A stretch of 32,125 bases of DNA from a virus. The position numbers and the translations under genes were made by a program. The notes under the pieces were generated by a model. It worked only from the letters and a program-made list of their open reading frames with translations, made no database searches and was not told the DNA's origin. Below, piece by piece: positions 6,127 to 13,704 of this stretch. Every line of letters begins with the position of its first letter. The first letter of the stretch is position 1. The stretch spans positions 1 through 32,125 of IMG/VR virus record IMGVR_UViG_3300030109_005430, one strand, 5' to 3'.

Positions 6127-6417
6127 CTACCAGACCATCCACCATGCAGCACCAACTTCTACTATGATGTCAGCTGCGGTGTTATATGCCCATTTCTTTT
6201 TACTACCATAGACTCGCCAATCTTCTATGATATATTCAAATATTTCCCATGCAATTCCAATTATAAGTACCCATAAGACTGCCCATAAATCAGACGAACC
6301 CAACCATTGTGCTATCTTTGCAATAGCTAAACCAGCTGCTATATGATAAGATGTCCAATGGTCAAGTTGACCAGATGATAATTGCCAATTTACAAATTTA
6401 GTTAGTGGACTATTCAT
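6127..6417 (-). CDS. Small membrane protein, VanZ-like layout
   Basis: A 96-residue protein with three hydrophobic helices (about 24-40, 43-64 and 78-96). Polar landmarks are DHWTSYHIAAG at the first helix, WEIFEYIIEDW after the second and NTAADIIVEVG in the third. The H-x-x-x-G, E-x-x-E and D-x-x-x-[DE]-x-G pattern resembles VanZ-like/DUF2238-type membrane proteins and, in outline, the 2682-2945 product. No catalytic role is assigned. It starts at ATG 6417 with TAGGAG upstream and is the first gene after the structural tail genes, behind an inverted repeat. Three helices and this length also suit a holin, but the conserved charges inside the helices argue for something else. Confidence 0.68.
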   Translation of the reverse strand: MNSPLTKFVNWQLSSGQLDHWTSYHIAAGLAIAKIAQWLGSSDLWAVLWVLIIGIAWEIFEYIIEDWRVYGSKKKWAYNTAADIIVEVGAAWWMVW

Positions 6418-6438
6418 AATTTTTCTCCTATAAGTTAC

Positions 6439-6454
6439 ACTAATAAGTATTAGT
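6439..6454. repeat. Perfect inverted repeat between tail genes and envelope cassette
   Basis: ACTAATA and TATTAGT (7-bp arms, 2-base centre) form a perfect palindrome that includes the stop codon of the 6450-7286 gene. As RNA the 2-nt loop is tight, so only a shorter hairpin is possible. No U-tract follows on the minus strand, so it is not a standard terminator. It could be an operator, an RNA-processing site or chance in AT-rich DNA. It lies exactly where the virion genes end and the envelope genes begin. Confidence 0.4.
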
Positions 6455-7286
6455 AATCCATTCTTAATAAAAATTTCATTCTTAATTTTTGACTTTTTGG
6501 TATTGCTTTAGAAAGTTTCGCATAACCTACCAAACTATTTTGGTCATCATACAATCCAACCTCTGTTATATAAGTTGGATAATTACTACTTGTTAAATTA
6601 TCTTTTAATTGACCAAGACCATTTGAATTAAAAACAGTAACATTTGTTGTATCGTTCAACTCATTTGGTTGTGTGTCACAAGTCCATTCATAAGTATTTA
6701 TAACAGTTGTCCCTTGATATGAAACTGTGTAGTTACCACTTGTTACATCTGTATAATCTTTATTTGAACCACTTGGTGATATACTTATACCATTAAATGA
6801 ACCCGTTTCTGTTATAGAAAAAACTCCTACATTGTAAAAAATATTTCCAACATAATTATCGGATGATGATAGTGCCGATACAGATTGTGAATGTGCAGCA
6901 TTTGTAGAATATAGATTTCCATTACTGTCATCAACTATTCTTGCTCCTGTTGTAGTATCCGTTAAGACAAAACTACCTCTTTTTATTTCTTCATCAAATT
7001 TATTTTGTGGAATAAAAACAATTGAACCTGTATCATAAAACTTTGTTAAAAAAGTATCTCTGCCAGAACCATCGTTTCCTATATTAAATTGACTGCCATA
7101 ATTATCAGAAGTAGAACCACTAAGATAAAAATTTATACGAGTAAAGTCGTAGTAACTTTTAGATACTTCGTTTGATGAATTGTTTAAAAACTGATGTCGT
7201 GTGACATCTGCTTGACTTAAAGTAAATGACTTGTGTGCCTTGTACTCATAAGTGTTCTGATTTTCAGATGTAAATTTTTTAAACAT
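6450..7286 (-). CDS. Virion structural protein, paralogue of the 7296-8357 product
   Basis: A 278-residue protein rich in Ser, Thr, Asn and Gly, of the kind seen in tail fibre or baseplate decoration proteins, without signal peptide or membrane helices. Its last 50 residues (YITEVGLYDDQNSLVGYAKL, then SKAIPKSQKLRMKFLLRMDY) closely parallel the C-terminus of the upstream gene product (FISEVGLYDNQNSLLAIGKL, then SSPINKNF and VKVRLTY). The two therefore share a C-terminal domain that also occurs in structural proteins of T4-like marine phages (EVGLY...AKxSxPI...). The N-terminal parts differ, as expected for fibre-type proteins that keep an attachment domain and change the rest. The start ATG at 7286 lacks a strong ribosome site and lies 9 nt after the upstream stop. 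Confidence 0.72.
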   Translation of the reverse strand: MFKKFTSENQNTYEYKAHKSFTLSQADVTRHQFLNNSSNEVSKSYYDFTRINFYLSGSTSDNYGSQFNIGNDGSGRDTFLTKFYDTGSIVFIPQNKFDEEIKRGSFVLTDTTTGARIVDDSNGNLYSTNAAHSQSVSALSSSDNYVGNIFYNVGVFSITETGSFNGISISPSGSNKDYTDVTSGNYTVSYQGTTVINTYEWTCDTQPNELNDTTNVTVFNSNGLGQLKDNLTSSNYPTYITEVGLYDDQNSLVGYAKLSKAIPKSQKLRMKFLLRMDY

Positions 7287-7295
7287 TCCATGACA

Positions 7296-8357
7296 TTAGT
7301 AAGTCAAACGAACCTTAACGATTGCTTCAGAACTAAAGTTTTTATTGATTGGAGAGCTTAATTTACCAATAGCTAATAAGGAGTTTTGATTATCATACAA
7401 CCCAACTTCACTTATAAAAGTTTGAGGATTCGTTACCATATCATCATGTCTTATCTCGTAAGTTGAACCACTCCAAAAAGTTAAATTTTGTGAAAGGTTA
7501 AATTCACTTGATTTAGCTCTACAAAAGTAATCATAAACATATTGTTGTTCTTCTGAACGAAGTGTTGTTGAACCTTTTTGTAAGGCATGTCTTAATTTGT
7601 TTGCATTGTCTGTACTACTAGCAACAGTTAAGTCTTGAGCAAGTCCAGTAGAACCAGCAGCTATTGGCACACTACCACTTGTTATAAAACCAACACCACC
7701 AGGTAAACTTGATGAAAGAGCATTAGCACTAAATACCATCAAACCAGCATCAGGATAAAAGAATCCATAAGTTTTTGTATCGTAAGCAGTAGTTACTGTT
7801 CCAGCAGAACCCTCTACAATATGATATCTTGGACCAAATGGAACAGATGTTGCGTCTACAGTTTTAGAATCATCAGTTAAATTTAGAGAAGCACCAGCAC
7901 CAGCAGTGCTTGAGCCTGAAAGAGTAACTGTCCAAGTACCAGGATTTAATCTATCTTTCATTTGTAATCTTTCAGCAGCTAAAATGTAAACACCTTCTTG
8001 AGTTACAGTATTAGCACCGTTAGTTCCATCAATCATTGACCAACCAGCATTATCTCTTAAATTTTCAGCACTAGGTTCTGTAAAATTAAAAAATTGTTTA
8101 TAAATAGCTTGAGTAGTTCCCTCTACAGTTGTTGACTCTTCAGCACTTCCACTTCCTAGAATATGACCATAACTAATACTAAACATATCTTTACTGTTAT
8201 GTTGTAAATTGTAATAATAAGATTTTTGTGTAGCAGACAAAGAAGATGTTGTTAAACTTGAACCAGCAAGTGTTCCAACACCACCATCAAAAAATCCGTT
8301 AGTTACAGTAATCTGTGTTGTTATAGTATCTTCTGCTATATTAAATGTTTTCATCAT
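7296..8357 (-). CDS. Virion structural protein, fibre- or baseplate-associated
   Basis: A 353-residue protein, low in Cys and charge and rich in Ser, Thr, Gly and Ala, starting MMKTFNIAED. A central segment (about 100-200) reads as beta-strand and loop. The C-terminal 55 residues carry the EVGLYDNQNSLLAIGKLSSP domain shared with the next gene product. The family is recognisable as a T4-like phage structural protein, but its exact virion position is not known to me. Two ATGs in tandem (8357, 8354) follow AGGG at moderate spacing, 10 nt after the preceding stop. The pair probably arose by duplication and diverged at the N-terminus. Confidence 0.72.
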   Translation of the reverse strand: MMKTFNIAEDTITTQITVTNGFFDGGVGTLAGSSLTTSSLSATQKSYYYNLQHNSKDMFSISYGHILGSGSAEESTTVEGTTQAIYKQFFNFTEPSAENLRDNAGWSMIDGTNGANTVTQEGVYILAAERLQMKDRLNPGTWTVTLSGSSTAGAGASLNLTDDSKTVDATSVPFGPRYHIVEGSAGTVTTAYDTKTYGFFYPDAGLMVFSANALSSSLPGGVGFITSGSVPIAAGSTGLAQDLTVASSTDNANKLRHALQKGSTTLRSEEQQYVYDYFCRAKSSEFNLSQNLTFWSGSTYEIRHDDMVTNPQTFISEVGLYDNQNSLLAIGKLSSPINKNFSSEAIVKVRLTY

Positions 8358-8367
8358 GGTTCAAACC

Positions 8368-9048
8368 CTACGCTGTTGTGTTATTAGCTTCAATTGTTAC
8401 GGTTACAAATGCTGGAGCAGCACCATCTCTCGTTACTTCCACACCTATTACTTTCTGTGAAGTTATTTGTTGTGATATAGCACCAAGAGTCAGATTATCA
8501 AAATTTGAAAAAGTTGCTATAATTGGTTCTGGATGATCAAATGGTGGTAAATTACCAACCCCAAAACCACCTGCAAATTGTATCTCACTATCACTATTAT
8601 TACCACCACCTGGAAAGCGTAAACCTCTCGCATCCAAAATTTTAAAATTAAAACTTGGTGAGAAGGAGGTGTTAGGAAAAATAGCTGGCAATAGTGCAAT
8701 CTCATTACTCTGAGTTTCTCCTGGAATTTTAGTTATTGTCACAGAAGTTCCACTTGTCATGGTAATAAAAGAAAAGTTCTGTACATTTCTCTCACCTTCT
8801 CCATATAATTTAAATCTTAAAAATACATTGTCATCTGGTACAGCTTCTAACATTGGTAGAGAGGTAATAGCACTTCCATATGAATCTGAACCACTTGGGT
8901 GGTTTGGATTATAAAGAGTATAATCAACTCCTGTATCTCCGAAAGCATATTGTGAGACTCCCAATGGTTGTCCATTTGCTAACTTTTGACGACCTAACTT
9001 GGTTAGAATAGCATCAACTATTACTGTATCATTATCTAAAATTCCCAT
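8368..9048 (-). CDS. Conserved phage structural protein
   Basis: A 226-residue protein that opens MGILDNDTVIVDAILTKLGR, then QKLA, with QYAFGDTGVDYTLYNPNHPS following. This N-terminal signature (ILD-N-D-x-V-x-VDAILTKxGR..LA.G......FA.GD..VDY.LYN) is one I associate with tail/baseplate-region proteins of large marine myoviruses. The remainder is a beta-rich Ser/Thr/Asn sequence ending in PAFVTVTIEANN, like an immunoglobulin-type last strand. There is no signal peptide. It is the first gene of a short three-gene group following a 57-nt gap that holds a T4-late-like promoter sequence, with AAGGAT about 6 nt before the ATG at 9048. Position near the distal tail is inference. Confidence 0.72.
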   Translation of the reverse strand: MGILDNDTVIVDAILTKLGRQKLANGQPLGVSQYAFGDTGVDYTLYNPNHPSGSDSYGSAITSLPMLEAVPDDNVFLRFKLYGEGERNVQNFSFITMTSGTSVTITKIPGETQSNEIALLPAIFPNTSFSPSFNFKILDARGLRFPGGGNNSDSEIQFAGGFGVGNLPPFDHPEPIIATFSNFDNLTLGAISQQITSQKVIGVEVTRDGAAPAFVTVTIEANNTTA

Positions 9049-9078
9049 AATTGTAATCCTTTAAGTTATAATATTACT

Positions 9079-9086
9079 CATTTATA
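9079..9086 (-). promoter_or_regulatory. Candidate T4-type late promoter
   Basis: The minus strand reads TATAAATG, a 7 of 8 match to the T4 late promoter box TATAAATA. It lies in one of the few real gaps between structural genes and about 30 nt upstream of the next start codon, leaving room for a ribosome site. A gp55-like late sigma factor is encoded at 27401-28108, so such boxes are expected. The DNA is very AT-rich and the match could be accidental. Confidence 0.35.
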
Positions 9087-9105
9087 AATATATCCAAAAA
9101 ATATT

Positions 9106-12100
9106 TTACCTTATTACTTTTAACTTCTTAGTGGTATCTGAACCACCTACATTGATTGTGTAAGCTGGTATTTTTGGTGATGTATCTAATTCTTTATCAA
9201 ATTTTGGTGGATTCGAACCATCATTCTGTGTTCCTTTATATATAAGGTTTGTTAACCCATCTTTACTAGTTCCTACTTTAAAGTAATGATTAATTGGATA
9301 TGTAATGTTTCCATTAGTATCTGTTTTAAAGAAAAGTGTTCTACCGACCATTCTACCGTCTACGGTAGCATCATCACTGCCAAAAAAAGATGAGTAAGTA
9401 TATCCACTTCCACTATCCACATAATAGCGATTTCCAAAATGTCTAAAGTTATCATGATGATTAAAAGGTTGTTTGGCATTTGTGCCTGTTCTATTTTTAT
9501 ATGAACCACTTGTTGGAAAAAACTTTTCTATATCACCAATTGCCCTAAAGAAAAATCTACTTTCATATTTGTATGTATTGTAGTCTCCGTTACTACCAGG
9601 ATTACCAGATTTAAAAAAGGTATTGTTAACACTAGTTCCGTTATTTTTATAAAACTCGTTTTTAGAACCTAATAATAGATTAGTAAAATTACCTAAAGTT
9701 ATGTTAAATACAGTTTGATTTGAAGAGTCTGACAAATCAATAATATCTAATGGAGCAGATTCATTTGTATGAACTTTATCATTTGCAGTAGATGTCAACC
9801 CAACATCAGATAAAATATTTATTGTTTGTTCTTTTAAATTTTCATTAGCAAAACCACTTACAGAAAATTCGTTACCTGGAACATCAATAGATTTTTCATA
9901 TTTATTTTCATTAAAATTTATACTAACAGTTGGTTCTGTTAAATTAGTTGAACCTTCTGCTTTATTTGGATTAAGTTGTGTCTGTAAAGAAGCTTTTTTT
10001 ATTCTTGACCTAAAAAGAGTATCGTTTTTAACAGTATAAGAAAACTCTATTTTTGTTTTTGCTGGAACTAAAGTTTCTATTTGTTCTAATATTCCTAATC
10101 CATCTGCTTGTTTTTCTACTGAAGATAAGTTTGTTGGTATATCAATTGATACTAATCTTTCATCAATTAGTTGTTTTCTTAAAGTTAATAAGTCATCATA
10201 AATTCCATTATTATCATAATCATCTAAATAATCATCTAGTTGAAAATCAGCAAGTGTGTCTATTATAATAGAATCTATAGCATCTACATAAGAAAAATCT
10301 TTTCCTACTTTTGGTATGACTTTTACTTTTGGTTCATTTGTTCCAGATTTGACTGGTTGTCTTAAAGTTGGTGTTTTATCACTAAGACCACCGACAGTTT
10401 TTAAGTCACTTCCAATTTTAGTTTGTTTATTACTTTTAATTTCATCAACACCTCTAACTTGAAAACTAAAATTTTTGACTGTAGAAATACTACTTTTTAC
10501 CTCATCAAAATTTGGTTGAGATGATATTGTTTTATCAAAGTTTTTAATTTTACTTGGTGAGGAAATATCTTTTATAATTGTAGCACCTTCATTATCATTT
10601 AATTTATAATGGTAAATTAAATTATCTCTAGGTGCTGTTGCTGTCCCACCAACAAGGCTATTATAATTAAGAATATGTTGTTTGAATTTAGACATGCTAA
10701 TGTAAGCATCCCAAGCTCTAATTTGAGCAACTGAACCTGACATAGTTTCGCCAAAAAACAAATTGTTACCAGCAGAGTTTTGAGCAGCAGAAGATGTTAT
10801 AAAGTTTCTATTAGCATTGTTATTAAATGAAGACATACTGACAAATTGAATATTTTTTATCCTATCATTATCTTTTCTACCAACAAACATATGATATGAT
10901 TGTGTGACCTCATAAGAAGATGTTACTACATTTCGCTGTAACATTACATTAAAATATTTAAAATTATTTATATCATTAATAAATCCACTTGACATTGATA
11001 TAGCATTAGTTGCTATAGCACTTCCACCATTTGCACTATTATTTAATCTAAACTCTAAACTACCAGTAGTGGTTGATGAGCCTGATGGGACAATTCTTAA
11101 ATCCCACAAATCAGCCGAACCACTAGCTCTTACAAGAGTTTGTGAATTATTTGTATTATCAGTTCTAAATATGAACTCAACACCATTTGGTTGTGCATCG
11201 TTTGACCACCAATCTAATGCTAGATTATTAGAGCCAGAAGACAGACTTAGTGATTTTAATTGATCTGTTTTTTCTCTAAAAGAAACATTACCAGTAGTAT
11301 TTCGTAATCCATTATCTAAATCATTAGTGGTTGAATTAGTAACAACACTTGGATTATGTTCATCATCAGAACCACCGTATTCAGTTAAATTGAAAGAGTT
11401 TGTATCATACCCATAAAGATTTAGTAAAGTATTTAGACTTTCATGTGTTCCTTTTGTTTTGTAGATGTAGATAATATTATTTAATATCTTTGTCCATAAA
11501 GAAGCAATAGCTTTTTTATCACCAACTTCGTCTCCATTAGTTGAATCTAAATAGTTATTTAAACTACCTGTAATTGGATTTAACAAATCAAATCCAAGTG
11601 AACTTCCTATAATTGGTAAGAGATTATCAGGCATAGCATTTGGATTTTTATATCCAAGTTTATAAATGTTGTGGTAATTATCAATGTAACTTCTTAACAA
11701 GTCAAATTGTTCACCTAACATATTTACAAAATCACGAAGTGTTTTATGTTCATCACCAGTTCTTAATATTGTTGGTAAGTTATTTACAAGAGAATGAATG
11801 TTGTTGGTATCATAATCTTCAGCAATAGTTTCCATCGTATTATACCAATTATTCCATTCAGATGAACCAGCATAACTTCCACTTGGTGGTCTATAAATTT
11901 TTGAGAAAGGATGAATATTTATGGGATTATTTTTTGTTACGACAACATCTGTAAAAAATGCTTCTTTATCTCCACTTTCTTGAGAAAATACAGGAAATAA
12001 ATCACCTTGTGGTAATATAATAGCGTTAACTTTTCCTATATCGTTTAATAAAGATTCATTATTAAGTTGATTTGGAAAAAAGTAAGGTTCAAATTTACCT

Positions 12101-13704
12101 GACATATCCACAATTGTATCTGTAAAAGGTGCTATTACATCTGAACCTGATATTATATCCCAATAACCCTCGTCTGCTCCATACTCAAACTCACTATCTA
12201 TTACTCCAGATGGAATATTATCTTGATTTACTGTAAAATAATTTTGTTTAGCTTCAAAAATATATCTTTTATAATGAGAACCAGTTGTTTCTGAATTTAA
12301 TAAAGCTGAACCAGTCCACGCACTAAATGGTATTTGTCTATCGTTACCATATATGTAATTACCTAAAGTGGTAAGGGAATTTGTATTTTTATAATTAACA
12401 TTAGCTACTGAACCACTACTAGCATTTAAAGTAAATTCTGAATCATCCCCTCCACCTCTCAAAATAAACGATAAGTAAAAATTATCACTAGAGTTATAAA
12501 AAGGTGGTTGTTCTACATTATATAAATCTGTGGTTAGATGTATAAATCCATCTTTTGTTTTTTTATGAACTTTATTAAAACCTTCGTGGTCTTGTAAAGT
12601 TGCTTGAGATGTATGTGTATATCCAGATTGTCCAAAATCATTTCCAGCTAAATTAGAGCCAATACCTGGTGCTGATGATGTGGAATAACTTTGACCATCG
12701 TGATACGCAAAATGTTCATAGTGAGTGAATTCATCTTCTACCTTTCTTACTTCTTTAAATAAATGTTTTCTTCTTTCTATAACTTTTAAACTACTTGAAA
12801 AAGCAAGAGATGAACTTATTTGACTAAATAATCCTTCTAACTTTACTGTTTTATTTTTAAAATTTTCTAATTTAGATTTTGCTGAACCAAAGAAAACATG
12901 ACCATCAAATTTTTCATAATCAATGTTTAGGTTAAGGTCTTTTTGTTGTCTAACAATTTCTTCTACTAAATTTAGTCCAACAGAACTTGTGATAGAGTTG
13001 TAGTTGTCATACGAATCTGTTGTTGAAACAGGTTCGCTAATGTACCCTTCGTCAATAGATAACCCTAACCCACTTACAGCAAGACCTTCTCGGTCAATAA
13101 AAAATATTGTTTCGGTTTGTGATGATAAAAATTTATTTGATATGTTAAAATCAGTTGATAAAACTGGTATATTACCTGGTAGTGGTTCATTTAATTTCAA
13201 TACCAAAGTTCTTTTATTATCTGTTACATTATCAAAAGCATATCCGTTAATAGGAATCAATCTTCCTTGTGATAATTCTAAATAAGAGTTAAACTGATAA
13301 GTATCTTCATTACCTTGCATTGCCTCAATAATATTATCTTGGGTATCGTCATCTATAGAACCATTTACTAAACTCAATCTTATTTCGTTACGACTTGGTG
13401 ATACTTGAGACAAATGTAAACCACTTGTATTTAATCTCTTTAAAAAATCATATTGTAAATTATAGTTATCTTCACTAAAACCGTTTCTATCTAAAAACTC
13501 ATTAGGTTTAAGAAAAAGGTCATTGTTTCTTACATAAAAGTCAACACCCTCTTCTAATATAGAAAAGTCTAAAAATCCACCAACATCCGAGAACACCGAT
13601 AATTTTATTACACCATTCTCTAACAAATCAGGTGTAAATTCATATGAAGTTTCATCTGATATTAATTGTAAAGTATTATTATTATATGGTTGTAATATTT
13701 CCAT
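9106..13704 (-). CDS. Giant baseplate/tail protein with P2 gpI-like and LamG-like regions
   Basis: A 1532-residue virion protein and the largest in the window. Around residues 620-775 there is a recognisable tail-protein-I/gp7-like helical segment (NNLPTILRTGDEHKTLRDFV, then LLPIIGSSLGFDLLNP and IYIYKTKGTHESLNTLLNLY), which in other contractile tails links the baseplate wedge to fibres. Around 800-1020 lies a concanavalin/LamG-like beta-sandwich ending in a FFGETMSGSVAQIRAWDAYI segment, a plausible sugar-binding module. The flanking parts are Ser/Asn/Asp-rich and unassigned. It starts at ATG 13704, sharing one base with the preceding TAA. It is probably a wedge-to-fibre connector or the main host-contact platform. 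The gpI assignment rests on pattern only. Confidence 0.78.
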   Translation of the reverse strand: MEILQPYNNNTLQLISDETSYEFTPDLLENGVIKLSVFSDVGGFLDFSILEEGVDFYVRNNDLFLKPNEFLDRNGFSEDNYNLQYDFLKRLNTSGLHLSQVSPSRNEIRLSLVNGSIDDDTQDNIIEAMQGNEDTYQFNSYLELSQGRLIPINGYAFDNVTDNKRTLVLKLNEPLPGNIPVLSTDFNISNKFLSSQTETIFFIDREGLAVSGLGLSIDEGYISEPVSTTDSYDNYNSITSSVGLNLVEEIVRQQKDLNLNIDYEKFDGHVFFGSAKSKLENFKNKTVKLEGLFSQISSSLAFSSSLKVIERRKHLFKEVRKVEDEFTHYEHFAYHDGQSYSTSSAPGIGSNLAGNDFGQSGYTHTSQATLQDHEGFNKVHKKTKDGFIHLTTDLYNVEQPPFYNSSDNFYLSFILRGGGDDSEFTLNASSGSVANVNYKNTNSLTTLGNYIYGNDRQIPFSAWTGSALLNSETTGSHYKRYIFEAKQNYFTVNQDNIPSGVIDSEFEYGADEGYWDIISGSDVIAPFTDTIVDMSGKFEPYFFPNQLNNESLLNDIGKVNAIILPQGDLFPVFSQESGDKEAFFTDVVVTKNNPINIHPFSKIYRPPSGSYAGSSEWNNWYNTMETIAEDYDTNNIHSLVNNLPTILRTGDEHKTLRDFVNMLGEQFDLLRSYIDNYHNIYKLGYKNPNAMPDNLLPIIGSSLGFDLLNPITGSLNNYLDSTNGDEVGDKKAIASLWTKILNNIIYIYKTKGTHESLNTLLNLYGYDTNSFNLTEYGGSDDEHNPSVVTNSTTNDLDNGLRNTTGNVSFREKTDQLKSLSLSSGSNNLALDWWSNDAQPNGVEFIFRTDNTNNSQTLVRASGSADLWDLRIVPSGSSTTTGSLEFRLNNSANGGSAIATNAISMSSGFINDINNFKYFNVMLQRNVVTSSYEVTQSYHMFVGRKDNDRIKNIQFVSMSSFNNNANRNFITSSAAQNSAGNNLFFGETMSGSVAQIRAWDAYISMSKFKQHILNYNSLVGGTATAPRDNLIYHYKLNDNEGATIIKDISSPSKIKNFDKTISSQPNFDEVKSSISTVKNFSFQVRGVDEIKSNKQTKIGSDLKTVGGLSDKTPTLRQPVKSGTNEPKVKVIPKVGKDFSYVDAIDSIIIDTLADFQLDDYLDDYDNNGIYDDLLTLRKQLIDERLVSIDIPTNLSSVEKQADGLGILEQIETLVPAKTKIEFSYTVKNDTLFRSRIKKASLQTQLNPNKAEGSTNLTEPTVSINFNENKYEKSIDVPGNEFSVSGFANENLKEQTINILSDVGLTSTANDKVHTNESAPLDIIDLSDSSNQTVFNITLGNFTNLLLGSKNEFYKNNGTSVNNTFFKSGNPGSNGDYNTYKYESRFFFRAIGDIEKFFPTSGSYKNRTGTNAKQPFNHHDNFRHFGNRYYVDSGSGYTYSSFFGSDDATVDGRMVGRTLFFKTDTNGNITYPINHYFKVGTSKDGLTNLIYKGTQNDGSNPPKFDKELDTSPKIPAYTINVGGSDTTKKLKVIR

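Noticed and set aside
10053-10268. Plus-strand frame in the giant baseplate gene
   Set aside because: Antisense to a continuous 1532-codon frame with recognisable domains; composition is Leu/Phe-rich as expected for the complement of Asn/Lys-rich coding DNA.
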